From the NCBI GenBank assembly GCA_947363565.1, contig CANAPP010000008.1:1-64000 (forward strand): a DNA stretch of 64,000 nucleotides, written 5' to 3'. Position 1 is the first letter of the stretch. Every line of letters begins with the position of its first letter. This document shows positions 43,517 through 52,731 of the stretch, piece by piece. The position numbers and the translations under genes are program-made. The DNA is from an uncultured Lachnospiraceae bacterium. Lineage in GTDB: Bacteria > Bacillota > Clostridia > Lachnospirales > Lachnospiraceae. Under the pieces are notes generated by a model. That model was not told the DNA's origin, did no database searches, and saw only the letters and a program-made list of their open reading frames with translations.

Positions 43517-45115
43517 ATGGATAAGAAAAAGTATACGATTTTAATTGCAGATGACGAATATTGGACGAGGGAAAAGCTCCGGCATATGATACGCTGGGAG
43601 GAATATATGCTGGAATTTTTGGAACCGGCGGCGGACGGAGAGGATGCACTGCGTAAGATAGAAGAAAACCGGCCGGATATTCTGATCACAGATATAAATA
43701 TGCCTTTTGTCGGCGGGGTGGATCTTTTGCAGACCGTGCAGAAACGTTATCCGGATATCGTCACCTTTGTCATCAGCGGTTACGATGATTTTGACTATGT
43801 AAAGGGAACATTTATGTCGGGAGCCATCAATTACCTGATCAAGCCGATTGCAAAAATCGATCTGGTCAATGCAGTCACGAAAGCCCTGGAGATCATCGCG
43901 GAGCATGAGAGCGAGCGGCTTGAGCTTTTGAAGGCGGCATCGGTCATGCAGGACCGGGAGTTCAGCCAGATCCTGCAGCAGAATGAAACGCTGATCATGC
44001 CGTCTGCGCCGGAAGGAGGTTTTCCAGAGTTTACCAGCATGAGCCTTATGCTTGTAAAAATACATAATTTCCCGAAGATTGTGCGGGCCAGGGGCGGCGA
44101 CATAGATTTGCTGGCCTATCGGATAAAAAAAGAGATGAAAAAAATATTCGGGAAGGAAGATATGATCGTGTTCAACTATATCTACCGGCTGAATGAATTT
44201 ATCGTCGTGACAGAAAAGCTTGGGAAGGAGCTCCTTGAGCTGGCGGAAAAGATAAAGGCAAGGTTGTCTGTAACGCTCCAATCCTGCGTCACGATCTGCG
44301 TCAGCGGCCATTCTTACTCCCTGGAAAATATCCATAGGGCGTATGTGGAGGCGGTAGGGCTTTTGATGACGCGGGGTTACGATAAAAAGGATGAAGTGCT
44401 CTCATCCCAGGGAGACAGCCACGGCGGCGACAAGGTGAAGTGCCATTTTACCCATGATCATGAGAAACAGCTAAAGAGCGCATTAAGGGCAGGGAAGATG
44501 GAGACGGTCAGGGAGATCATATTTGAAAAAGCAGGTCTTCGCTCCTGTGCAAAAAATCGATGGAGTTATCTGGAGGTAAAGCAGACAGTGCGCCAGATCC
44601 TGAATCTGATGCTGGATCATTCCGTGCAGAGCAAAGGCTATCTGAAAGCCGGGGATATGGAGAGTGTGGCGGAATCTGTGGAGAAGATTACGGAGAGCCT
44701 TGACGCAGCGGCTCTTTGCGAGGCGTTTGAGGAGATGATTGAATACTGCACGCCGGAGAGGAAGGAGACGGTGACGGACACGATGAGGGGTATCGTGCGT
44801 CAGGCGGCGGAATGGATTGACGGGCATTATTCTGAGGAGCTGTCCTTAGGCTCGCTGGCGGAGCAGTACCATGTAGAGAGTTCCTATTTTTCCAAAGTAT
44901 TCCGGCAGGAGATTGGAGAGAATCTAATCTTTTATATCACAAATAAACGGATTGAGAAGGCGAAAGAGTATGTGAAAAATACAGAAATGAATCTCGCCGA
45001 GGTAGCTTTTTTGGTGGGATACGATGATTATACCTATTTCAGCCGGGTGTTCAAGAAAAATACGGGAATGAGCCCAAGAGAATACCGGAGCTTTTGTGAG
45101 GAGGAGCTAAGTTGA
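43517..45115 (+). CDS. AraC-type response regulator YesN (locus 1)
   Basis: The 532-residue regulator has an N-terminal receiver (LIADDEYWTREKL, phospho-Asp in DILITDINMPFVGG, Lys in YLIKPIAKID), a long linker and a C-terminal AraC double helix-turn-helix (LGSLAEQYHVESSYFSKVFR and LAEVAFLVGYDDYTYFSRVF). Such regulators activate the adjacent sugar transporter operon. The upstream kinase is broken, so it may now be unphosphorylated or receive phosphate from another kinase. The next gene starts with TTG overlapping its stop. Confidence 0.92.
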   Translation: MDKKKYTILIADDEYWTREKLRHMIRWEEYMLEFLEPAADGEDALRKIEENRPDILITDINMPFVGGVDLLQTVQKRYPDIVTFVISGYDDFDYVKGTFMSGAINYLIKPIAKIDLVNAVTKALEIIAEHESERLELLKAASVMQDREFSQILQQNETLIMPSAPEGGFPEFTSMSLMLVKIHNFPKIVRARGGDIDLLAYRIKKEMKKIFGKEDMIVFNYIYRLNEFIVVTEKLGKELLELAEKIKARLSVTLQSCVTICVSGHSYSLENIHRAYVEAVGLLMTRGYDKKDEVLSSQGDSHGGDKVKCHFTHDHEKQLKSALRAGKMETVREIIFEKAGLRSCAKNRWSYLEVKQTVRQILNLMLDHSVQSKGYLKAGDMESVAESVEKITESLDAAALCEAFEEMIEYCTPERKETVTDTMRGIVRQAAEWIDGHYSEELSLGSLAEQYHVESSYFSKVFRQEIGENLIFYITNKRIEKAKEYVKNTEMNLAEVAFLVGYDDYTYFSRVFKKNTGMSPREYRSFCEEELS

Positions 45116-46437
45116 GAAGGATAAGACAAGTCTTGCTGGTGGCGGCTGCAGCCACAGCCCTTGCCGGCTGTACGTCCATACAGCCCCGGGAAAACGATGA
45201 GGAAAAAATCACCTTAAGCGTCCTGGCGGGGCAGTCCACATCGGACGCCGGGGTGGAGGATATGATTGATGAATGGATGGCGCAGCATTATCCGCAGGTG
45301 TCGCTGTCGTGGGAATGTGTGGACTGGGGAGACAAGTTCCACCAGCAGATGCAGGGGCGCTTTGCGGCAGGCGATGTGCCGGATATTATGATCGGAAAGG
45401 CACAGGATGTGCAGACGTACGCCAGGCTGGGGAATCTTGGCACCATCCCGGAGTGCTGCAGCCGGAAGACAGAAGACGAGGCGCGTAAGCTCGTAAGTGT
45501 CAACGACAAAGTGTACGGGATGCCCTACAACGCATGGTATCAGGGTGTGATTTACAATAAAAATCTGTTTAAAGCCTATGACCTGCATCCTCCAAAGACG
45601 ACGGAGGAGCTGCAGCATATTATCGCTGTCCTGGAGCAGAATCATATCGTGCCTTTTGCCTCCCACTATCAGGAGAGCTGGAAAGTGGCCAATATGACGA
45701 TGCAGTATATGATGAATGATATTTTTACGGATAATCCTGCCTGGGGCGATGATTTCAGGAGTGGAAAGAGTGATTTTGGCGGAAACGAAAAAGTGATCAA
45801 AAGCTATGAGAATAATCGGTTTATTCTGGAACATTCGTGGAAGGACGCACTCCAGATCGATCAGTTTGAAAGTGACGACCGTTTTACCCAGGGGGAGGCG
45901 GCTATGTATCTGACCGGCTCCTGGTCGATGCAGTTCGCGAACCAGTACGGGGATGATATTGACTTCGGCATATTTCCCTATCCCAATGAGGCCGGGGATG
46001 CAAAGCTGATCCGGGAAACGAACATGACGTTCATGAAAAGTGCGGATACCTCCCAGGAGGAGCTGATTGACGATATCTTTTTCTCCTTGCTTGAAGACCA
46101 GGAGCTTTTGCAGGAAATCTTAAGCTTTACCCAGTCCTCGTCGGTGGTGAAGGGAATTGAGCCGGTGTATAGGAATCGGATACAGGCGGATATTGACCGA
46201 TATGAAAAGGAGGGAAAGGTCATCGACGTGACTGTGGGAAATGCACAGCTTGTGTGGCGTTTTCAGAACATGATGGCGCAGCAGCAGTTACTTTGGATGA
46301 AAGGCGGGAAATCTCTTGATGAGATTCTCGCATACGCAGACCAGAACCGCCAGCTCAGCGGCTATGCCCTGGCGGAAGAGGCGGAGGTGCTTGCCGGCAG
46401 CGGATTAAAAAAAGGTTCCGGGGATAAGGAGGAATGA
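45112..46437 (+). CDS. Sugar-binding lipoprotein 1 of locus 1 (regulator-linked)
   Basis: The 441-residue extracellular solute-binding protein has a signal peptide with lipobox LAGC (Cys20) and the family-1 binding-protein fold. It is a paralogue of the transporter's own binding protein at 47170: both share LAGQST-DAG-EDMIDE, WECVDWG and PDIMIGKAQDV. The TTG start at 45112 overlaps the regulator stop by 4 nt, with GAGGAGCTAAG as ribosome site, so expression is tied to the regulatory genes rather than to the permeases. This suggests a sensing rather than a transport role, which is inference. Confidence 0.88.
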   Translation: MRRIRQVLLVAAAATALAGCTSIQPRENDEEKITLSVLAGQSTSDAGVEDMIDEWMAQHYPQVSLSWECVDWGDKFHQQMQGRFAAGDVPDIMIGKAQDVQTYARLGNLGTIPECCSRKTEDEARKLVSVNDKVYGMPYNAWYQGVIYNKNLFKAYDLHPPKTTEELQHIIAVLEQNHIVPFASHYQESWKVANMTMQYMMNDIFTDNPAWGDDFRSGKSDFGGNEKVIKSYENNRFILEHSWKDALQIDQFESDDRFTQGEAAMYLTGSWSMQFANQYGDDIDFGIFPYPNEAGDAKLIRETNMTFMKSADTSQEELIDDIFFSLLEDQELLQEILSFTQSSSVVKGIEPVYRNRIQADIDRYEKEGKVIDVTVGNAQLVWRFQNMMAQQQLLWMKGGKSLDEILAYADQNRQLSGYALAEEAEVLAGSGLKKGSGDKEE

Positions 46438-47087
46438 TGATGGCAGAAAGATTTTCCGGCATGGACAGCCCGGTGATGGGTGCGCTGAATAAATTTGTGA
46501 ATCTGGTGATACTTAACCTTTGCTTTTTGGTAAGCTGCATTCCCCTTGTGACGGCAGGGGCGGCGCTTACCGCTCTCTACAGCGTCAATCTTAAGATGGT
46601 GAAGGGTGAGGAAGGGTATGTGTTCAGAGGATACTGGAAGGAATTTGTGCAGAATTTCCGTCAGGGAACAGTCTGCTGGATGGCGATGGCAGGGGCGGGA
46701 ACAGTCTTTATTCTGGATATTAAGGCAGTCCGGGCATTTCACGGGGGGCTAAAAGGATTGTTTCTTACCAGTACCTTTGCAATAGGAATCATAATACTGG
46801 TAGTTTTTTTGTATGTGTTCCCCTATATGGCAAGATTCCGGGACAGCCTTTGGGTGTGCATGAAAAATTCCCTGATCATCGGCGGGAGCAGGATTGGCCA
46901 TACGATAGCGCTGTTTCTTATCACGGCGGCGGCAGCGGCAGTGACAGTCTGCACCCCCCGGATGACGGCGAAAATGCTTTTTTTCTGGCTGACGGCAGGA
47001 TTTGCACTGCTGAGTTATGTGAAGTCTTATTTTTTCAGGAATGTATTTGCCGAATTCGAAAATGTGAATGCAAAAAAGTACAAGTGA
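46434..47087 (+). CDS. DUF624 (YesL family) membrane protein
   Basis: The 217-residue protein has about five hydrophobic segments and the YesL-type start FSGMDSPVMGALNKFVNLVI followed by NLCFLVSCIPLVTAGAALTA. YesL proteins are regularly encoded beside YesM/YesN systems and CUT1 transporters, but their function is not established. The start overlaps the lipoprotein 1 stop (ATGATGATG; 46434, 46437 and 46440 all possible). It is the last gene before a new promoter. Confidence 0.85.
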   Translation: MMMAERFSGMDSPVMGALNKFVNLVILNLCFLVSCIPLVTAGAALTALYSVNLKMVKGEEGYVFRGYWKEFVQNFRQGTVCWMAMAGAGTVFILDIKAVRAFHGGLKGLFLTSTFAIGIIILVVFLYVFPYMARFRDSLWVCMKNSLIIGGSRIGHTIALFLITAAAAAVTVCTPRMTAKMLFFWLTAGFALLSYVKSYFFRNVFAEFENVNAKKYK

Positions 47088-47127
47088 AAAGTTCAAAACT
47101 GTCCTATTTGTAAAATTTTTTCTTCTC

Positions 47128-47133
47128 TATAAT
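47128..47133 (+). promoter_or_regulatory. -10 element of the locus 1 transporter promoter
   Basis: TATAAT lies 36 nt upstream of the binding-protein ATG. The -35 region (TATTTG) is poor, consistent with activation by the AraC-type regulator. Confidence 0.5.
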
Positions 47134-47169
47134 AGAATTATCAAATAAATCACGAGGAGGAAAAATAAC

Positions 47170-48456
47170 ATGAGAAAGCAGAAATTAGTCAGCCTCATGC
47201 TGGTAACGGCGATGACGGCATCACTGGCAGCAGGATGCGGTTCAACATCCGGCGGGGAGAAGAGCGAGGGAGGCGGCGGTTCCGATGAGAAGGTAACCCT
47301 TACCGTTCTTGCCGGACAGTCCACGACAGATGCCGGGATTGAGGACATGATCGACGAGGCGCTGGCGGAAAAATATCCGGAGATTACCCTGGAGTGGGAA
47401 TGCGTAGACTGGGGCAATGATTTCCAGCCGAAGATGCAGCAGTACATGCAGTCGGGATTGCCGGATATCATGATCGGGAAAGCGCAGGATGTAGCGACTT
47501 ACGCACCCCAGGGAGTGCTTGGGGAGATTAAGGGCGACTACCTTGACAGAGGATTGGACGCTGCGAGGGAGAACGTAACCTTTGACGGGAAAACTTACGG
47601 TCTTGTATATAACGCAATGTACCAGGGCGTTTATTACAACAAGAAGATGTTCAAGGACAATAACTGGGAGATTCCGAAGACCCAGGACGATTTAAAGAAG
47701 ATTATCGATGACTGCAAGGCAAAGAAGATTACACCTTTCGGCAGCCATATGGTAGATACATGGTCTATTGGAAATGTGACGATGCAGTTTATGATGAACG
47801 ATGTGTTCAACAAGGACGCGCAGTGGGGCGACAAGTTCCGCGACGGACAGACATCTTTCTCCGACAGCAAGGAGGCGCAGACTGCATACGAATACAACAA
47901 GCTGATCTTTGACAATACATTCCCGGAGACATTCTCTACAGAGCAGACAGACTGTGATGCGAAGATGGTGCAGGGTGAGGTTGCCATGAAGGTATCTGGT
48001 TCCTGGTCCATCCAGAACTTCCTTGACATCGATGAGAACTTTGAGTTCGGTATCTTCCCGTTCCCGAATCAGACAGGCGATTCCAAGCTGATCTTTGAGC
48101 CGAACATTACCGTGATGACAAGTGCAAAGACAGAGCATCAGGATGCGGTTGATAAAGTACTTGACCTTCTTACCAGCGATAAGGATCTGGCAGTGGAGAT
48201 TCTGGATTATACGAAGACAGCATCCATGCTTAAGGATGTGACACCGACTTTCCCGAATCCAAGCCAGGAGGATATTGATAAATATGCGGCGGAAGGAAAT
48301 ATCGTGGACGTAACGCTCGGCAACAACCAGTTAGTATGGGGCGGTTTCCAGGAGGAGAATGCGAAGGATATCGCGGCATGGCTCCAGGGAGACGAAAGCT
48401 TTGAGGAATGTCTTAAGGCATCGGACGACAGGGTAGATGCAAGCACCGCGAATTAA
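47170..48456 (+). CDS. Sugar ABC transporter substrate-binding lipoprotein 2 (locus 1)
   Basis: The 428-residue extracellular solute-binding protein has a signal peptide with lipobox LAAGC (Cys23) and a Gly/Ser/Glu-rich linker. It then has a family-1 sugar-binding fold. It binds sugar outside the membrane and delivers it to the permease pair downstream. The ligand is probably an alpha-galactoside, judged from the GH36 gene in the same operon. ATG 47170 follows CGAGGAGGAAAAA. A hairpin after the gene probably lowers read-through into the permeases. Confidence 0.92.
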   Translation: MRKQKLVSLMLVTAMTASLAAGCGSTSGGEKSEGGGGSDEKVTLTVLAGQSTTDAGIEDMIDEALAEKYPEITLEWECVDWGNDFQPKMQQYMQSGLPDIMIGKAQDVATYAPQGVLGEIKGDYLDRGLDAARENVTFDGKTYGLVYNAMYQGVYYNKKMFKDNNWEIPKTQDDLKKIIDDCKAKKITPFGSHMVDTWSIGNVTMQFMMNDVFNKDAQWGDKFRDGQTSFSDSKEAQTAYEYNKLIFDNTFPETFSTEQTDCDAKMVQGEVAMKVSGSWSIQNFLDIDENFEFGIFPFPNQTGDSKLIFEPNITVMTSAKTEHQDAVDKVLDLLTSDKDLAVEILDYTKTASMLKDVTPTFPNPSQEDIDKYAAEGNIVDVTLGNNQLVWGGFQEENAKDIAAWLQGDESFEECLKASDDRVDASTAN

Positions 48457-48470
48457 CTAACCACAAGGCT

Positions 48471-48502
48471 AAAGGGGGAGAGAGGATTTCCCCCTTTCTT
48501 TT
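48471..48502 (+). terminator. Attenuator hairpin after the locus 1 binding-protein gene
   Basis: AAAGGGGGA (48471-48479) pairs with TCCCCCTTT (48489-48497), followed by CTTTT. It lies inside the operon. Confidence 0.7.
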
Positions 48503-48522
48503 ATGAAAGGATGTAAAATCTC

Positions 48523-49413
48523 ATGAAAGCAAATAAAATAAATTATATGGAGCGGAGGATGTCAAGGCAGTATTTGGCACTGGTGCTGCCGGGGTTCATC
48601 ATTTTTACCATCGGCCTGATCATCCCGCTTTTTATGGCAGTGCGTTACTCGTTCACGAGCTGGGACGGCATGTCTCCGGAGAAAGTATTTGTCGGGTTCC
48701 AGAATTATGTGGAGCTGATGAAGGATTCTGATTTCCGGGATGCATGGTGGTTCACGCTGAAATTCACGATTGGAAATACCATTATCCAGAATGTGGTGGC
48801 ACTTCTTTTTGCCATAGCCTTAGACAGCGGGATAAAGGCGCAGAAGATCTACCGGACGATTCTTTTTGTCCCATGCCTGATAAGCGCTCTTGTGGTAGGT
48901 TTCGTGTGGCTTAAGATGTTTTCCAACGTACTCCCGGCGCTCAATGACTTTTTGGGGACGAATATTAATTTCCTCCTGTTCGGAGAGAAGAAGACCGTGC
49001 TTTCCGGACTGCTCATTGCCAATAACTGGCAGTGGATCGGTTACTGGATGTTAATCTACCTGGCTGGGCTGCAATCTGTTCCGTCAGACCTTTACGAGGC
49101 GGCGAAGGTAGACGGCGCCGGGGCGGTAAAGCGGTTTTTCAATGTTACAATCCCGATGCTTGCGCCGGCGATCACTATCTGCGTGGTAGGAATCACGACA
49201 GGTTCGCTGAAAGTATATGATTTGCTTGTATCCTCCACAAAAGGCGGCCCGGGAAGGGCATCAACATCCATGATCTACCAGACGTACACAACGGCGATTA
49301 ACGGCCGCCAGTATGGTTACGGCTGCGCGATGTCGGTAACGCTGGTCATCGTGCTCCTCCTGGTGGCGCTGGTGCAGGTAAAGGGGCTTAAGAGTAAGGA
49401 GGTGCAGGCATAG
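48523..49413 (+). CDS. CUT1 ABC sugar transporter permease, MalF-type (locus 1)
   Basis: The 296-residue permease has about six transmembrane segments and the ATPase-contacting EAA loop in YEAAKVDGAGAVKRFFNVTI. With the next gene it forms the membrane channel of a carbohydrate uptake system. ATG 48523 follows AAAGGATG. The second permease starts immediately after its stop. No ATPase gene is present in the locus. Confidence 0.93.
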   Translation: MKANKINYMERRMSRQYLALVLPGFIIFTIGLIIPLFMAVRYSFTSWDGMSPEKVFVGFQNYVELMKDSDFRDAWWFTLKFTIGNTIIQNVVALLFAIALDSGIKAQKIYRTILFVPCLISALVVGFVWLKMFSNVLPALNDFLGTNINFLLFGEKKTVLSGLLIANNWQWIGYWMLIYLAGLQSVPSDLYEAAKVDGAGAVKRFFNVTIPMLAPAITICVVGITTGSLKVYDLLVSSTKGGPGRASTSMIYQTYTTAINGRQYGYGCAMSVTLVIVLLLVALVQVKGLKSKEVQA

Positions 49414-50277
49414 ATGAAAAAGAAAAAAGAAAAACTGGAGGCTGAGGTACAGCAGTACACAAAAGGCTCAGTTATCGTACAGATTATCATGACCATTGCG
49501 GCGGCTTTGTTTATCGCTCCGATTTTTATTATCTTTAACTATTCCTTCAAGGGAAAGCGGGAGCTGTATCTGAATAATCCGCTGTCTTTGCCGGAGAAAC
49601 TGAATTTCGATAATTATATCGCGGCATATAAAAAGCTTGACCTGGCGACTACATTTACGAACACTTTTATCTATACGGCGATCAGCGTACTGATCCTGGC
49701 AATTCTGTGCGGGACTACCGCGTGGGCCATTGCCAGGTGCCGGAGAAAATTTTTCAAGTTCTGTTACATTTACTTTATCGTCGGAATCCTGATTCCGTAT
49801 CAGGCGTTGTTCCTCCCGATTTATATGATTGGGTACAGGATGCATATGACGAATACAAGATTCGGGATTATCTTTATGTATGTGGCGACGGGAATTTCTT
49901 TCGGGGTATTTTTGATGAACAGTTTTATGTCAACGGTGCCCTTAGAGCTTGAGGAGGCGGCGAGGATTGACGGATGCTCGGTCTTCCGTACTTATTTTTC
50001 CGTGGTGCTGCCGCTGTTAAAACCTGCGATGGCGACGCTGGTCATCATGCAGGCGTTCCAGATCTGGAATGATTATCTGCTGGCAAGCCTCTATGTGAGC
50101 AAAAAGCAGTTAAAGACTCTTACTGTTGCGATTCAGTCGCTGTTCTCGGCTCAGAGCAGTGATTATACGACGGCGATGGCGGCAATCGTAATATCCGTAC
50201 TGCCGATAGCGATTCTGTTTTTGAGCTTGCAGAAATATTTCATCAAAGGAATGACGGTGGGAGCCGTCAAAGGTTAG
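49414..50277 (+). CDS. CUT1 ABC sugar transporter permease, MalG-type (locus 1)
   Basis: The 287-residue permease has six predicted transmembrane segments and the EAA loop EEAARIDGCSVFRTYFSVVL. It ends in FIKGMTVGAVKG, the typical MalG-like C-terminus. ATG 49414 directly follows the stop of the upstream permease, so the two are coupled. The ATPase is probably a shared MsmX/UgpC-type protein encoded elsewhere. Confidence 0.93.
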   Translation: MKKKKEKLEAEVQQYTKGSVIVQIIMTIAAALFIAPIFIIFNYSFKGKRELYLNNPLSLPEKLNFDNYIAAYKKLDLATTFTNTFIYTAISVLILAILCGTTAWAIARCRRKFFKFCYIYFIVGILIPYQALFLPIYMIGYRMHMTNTRFGIIFMYVATGISFGVFLMNSFMSTVPLELEEAARIDGCSVFRTYFSVVLPLLKPAMATLVIMQAFQIWNDYLLASLYVSKKQLKTLTVAIQSLFSAQSSDYTTAMAAIVISVLPIAILFLSLQKYFIKGMTVGAVKG

Positions 50278-50307
50278 ACAAAAAGTAACAGGTAAAGGAG
50301 AGAGAAG

Positions 50308-52413
50308 ATGGCAGTGCAGTTATTAAAACAATATCAGCTTGGAGATATGGCCGCTGTATATCTGACAGACGAGAAAAAGAAAAAGGTTGGTTTTATCCTA
50401 TTGCCGGCGGAGATGCCGTATGATGATTCGATGGTAAAAAATCAGGAGATTGATTCCCTGATCCAGATTAAAATTTCCGGGGATATCTACAATGAAGCTT
50501 ACGCCATGGGCAATTCCATGCGTAACAGCGAGACCATAAACCGGATGGAGTTTAAAGAGCAGAAGGCAGAAGAGCGGGAGGGAAAGCTTATCATCACAAC
50601 AGTTCTGGCCGCACAGGAACAGTACGAGACAGTACATACACTGACCTGGAAAAAAGATACGCCTTATGTGCGGATACGCTGTGCGGTAAGAAATACGGGA
50701 AAGAAAGTTTTTTCTCTGGAAATGTTTGAGAGCTTTTCGTTAAGTGCCATATCTCCTTACCTTGAAGGAGACGGATACAACAGTCTTTACCTTCACAGGC
50801 TCCGCAGTGTGTGGAGCCAGGAAGGACGGGCGGAGTGCATCCCTATCGAAGACCTGCAGCTTGAGCCGGCGTGGGATCCTCACGCGGTTCGGTGTGAGAA
50901 GTTCGGACAGACAGGTTCTATGCCGGTTAATAAGTTCTTTCCTTTTGCGGCGATAGAGGACAGGGAAAGCCAGGTGTTCTGGGGCGCGCAGATTGCCCAC
51001 AACGCGTCGTGGCAGATGGAAATCTACAGAAAAGATGATGGCTTATGTGTAAGCGGTGGGCTGGCAGACCGGGATTTCGGGCATTGGATGAAGACCGTGG
51101 AGCCGGGAGAGGAATTTTGCACACCGGAGGCAATCGTGAGCACAGGCCGTACGGATTCTTTGGATATTTTTACCGGGAGGCTCACAAAGGCAGCAGAGGA
51201 GAGCCTGGCGGACGCCCCGGAGACAGAAAAGAGCTTGCCCATTATTTTCAACGAGTACTGTACGACATGGGGCGATCCTTCCCACGAAAATATATGCAGG
51301 ATTTTGGATGTACTTAAGGGAAAGGGCTTTGGATACTTTGTCATTGACTGCGGATGGTATCGGCAGGAGGGAGTTCCGTGGGATATCAGTATGGGAGATT
51401 ATGAAGTATCCGATACACTGTTCCCGGAAGGACTGGAGGAGACGGTCCGGCAGATAAAGGCTGCGGGGCTGATTCCGGGAATCTGGTTTGAGATTGAGAC
51501 TGTCGGGAAGGCGGCAAAAGCATACAGCATGACAGAGTACCTGCTTAAGAAAGACGGGAAACCGCTTACCAGTTATTTCAGGCGTTTCTGGGATATGTGC
51601 GATCCGTGGGTGGAAGAATATCTGACAAAGAAAGTAATCGGCACACTGAAAAAATACGGATTCGGTTACATGAAGATTGATTATAATGAGACGATTGGAA
51701 TCGGCTGTGACGGCGCAGAATCTCTGGGCGAAGGACTTAGAAGGAATATGGAGGCATCCTCGGCATTTTTTGAGAAGGTGAAAAGAGAAATTCCGGGGAT
51801 TGTACTGGAAAACTGTTCTTCCGGAGGGCACAGGCTGGCGCCGGGTCTGATGGCACAGATGAGCATGGCATCATTTTCCGACGCACATGAATGCCCGGAG
51901 ATTCCGATTATCGCGGCCAATGTCCACCGGGCTGTCCATCCGGCGCAGAGCCAGATCTGGGCGGTAATCAGAAAAGAGGATTCTTTGAAGAGGATTGCTT
52001 ACTCTGTAGCCGCTACATTTCTCGGGCGGATGTGTATCTCCGGGGATGTGACGGAACTTGGCAGCGGGCAGTGGGAGATGATTGAGGAAGGGATGGCATT
52101 TTACCGGACAATCGTACCGGTAATCCGGAACGGGCAGTCTTACCGGTTCGGCCCGAAGGTGAAAAGCGCAAGACATCCGGAAGGGTGGCAGTGCCTGGTC
52201 CGCGTCGGCGCAAATGGAGAGGGATATGCGGTGGTGCATGTATTCGGCGGCGAAGTGCCATCGTGTATCAAAATACCGCTGCCCGAGGGATGCCCGGAGA
52301 GGATTCGGAGCGTATACCCAAAGCAGGCCGGACATCGGGTCTGTGTACAGGCCGGAAACCTTGAGGTCCGGCCCGGGGAAGACTTTGAGGCTTTAGCGGT
52401 GAAACTTTGGTAG
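50308..52413 (+). CDS. GH36 alpha-galactosidase
   Basis: The 701-residue glycoside hydrolase has an N-terminal beta domain and a central GH36 barrel: FVIDCGWY, the catalytic nucleophile Asp458 in GYMKIDYNE, CSSGGHRLAPG, and the acid/base Asp525 in SFSDAHECPE. There is no signal peptide, so it acts in the cytoplasm on imported substrate. Typical substrates are raffinose-family sugars or other alpha-1,6-galactosides. Single alpha-galactosyl residues on peptides are conceivable. ATG 50308 follows AAAGGAGAGAG. It is last in the locus 1 operon and has its own terminator. Confidence 0.9.
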   Translation: MAVQLLKQYQLGDMAAVYLTDEKKKKVGFILLPAEMPYDDSMVKNQEIDSLIQIKISGDIYNEAYAMGNSMRNSETINRMEFKEQKAEEREGKLIITTVLAAQEQYETVHTLTWKKDTPYVRIRCAVRNTGKKVFSLEMFESFSLSAISPYLEGDGYNSLYLHRLRSVWSQEGRAECIPIEDLQLEPAWDPHAVRCEKFGQTGSMPVNKFFPFAAIEDRESQVFWGAQIAHNASWQMEIYRKDDGLCVSGGLADRDFGHWMKTVEPGEEFCTPEAIVSTGRTDSLDIFTGRLTKAAEESLADAPETEKSLPIIFNEYCTTWGDPSHENICRILDVLKGKGFGYFVIDCGWYRQEGVPWDISMGDYEVSDTLFPEGLEETVRQIKAAGLIPGIWFEIETVGKAAKAYSMTEYLLKKDGKPLTSYFRRFWDMCDPWVEEYLTKKVIGTLKKYGFGYMKIDYNETIGIGCDGAESLGEGLRRNMEASSAFFEKVKREIPGIVLENCSSGGHRLAPGLMAQMSMASFSDAHECPEIPIIAANVHRAVHPAQSQIWAVIRKEDSLKRIAYSVAATFLGRMCISGDVTELGSGQWEMIEEGMAFYRTIVPVIRNGQSYRFGPKVKSARHPEGWQCLVRVGANGEGYAVVHVFGGEVPSCIKIPLPEGCPERIRSVYPKQAGHRVCVQAGNLEVRPGEDFEALAVKLW

Positions 52414-52426
52414 GAAAAGTTCCGGC

Positions 52427-52482
52427 GAATTTCTGCGGGAGTGGGGATGCTGCAGCAAAACTACTTCCGCAGAATTTTTTCC
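52427..52482 (+). terminator. Terminator after the GH36 gene
   Basis: Positions 52428-52442 (AATTTCTGCGGGAGT) pair with 52463-52476 (ACTTCCGCAGAATT) with one bulged T, followed by a run of T. Confidence 0.82.
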
Positions 52483-52517
52483 AACTGCACAGATGTTGTA
52501 CAGATAGAAAATTCTTC

Positions 52518-52546
52518 TTGTTATATGGAGTTTTGGGTGTTATACT
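52518..52546 (+). promoter_or_regulatory. Upstream promoter of locus 2 regulatory genes
   Basis: TTGTTA (52518-52523), 17 nt, TATACT (52541-52546). The leader that follows holds a small inverted repeat (GAATT...TGCC-GTTC-GGCA..AATTC, 52567-52594). Confidence 0.55.
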
Positions 52547-52645
52547 GTCTATGTATCAAAAATTCTGAATTTCAATGCCGTTCGGCAGGAATTCCAAAAT
52601 CAGCAATAATGAAAGATTAAAATTAAAATGTTGAGAACATATGCG

Positions 52646-52674
52646 TTGCCATTCTTCTTTATCATTGTTATAAT
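52646..52674 (+). promoter_or_regulatory. Proximal promoter of locus 2 regulatory genes
   Basis: TTGCCA (52646-52651), 17 nt, TATAAT (52669-52674) lie 57 nt before the small Rpn-like gene. With the site at 52518 this gives two tandem promoters. The remainder of the 318-nt gap shows no gene. Confidence 0.72.
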
Positions 52675-52731
52675 TCTCTTATAACAAAGGCATTTCTCAT
52701 AGATTCTCAGCGGACAAGAAAGGAGAATCAT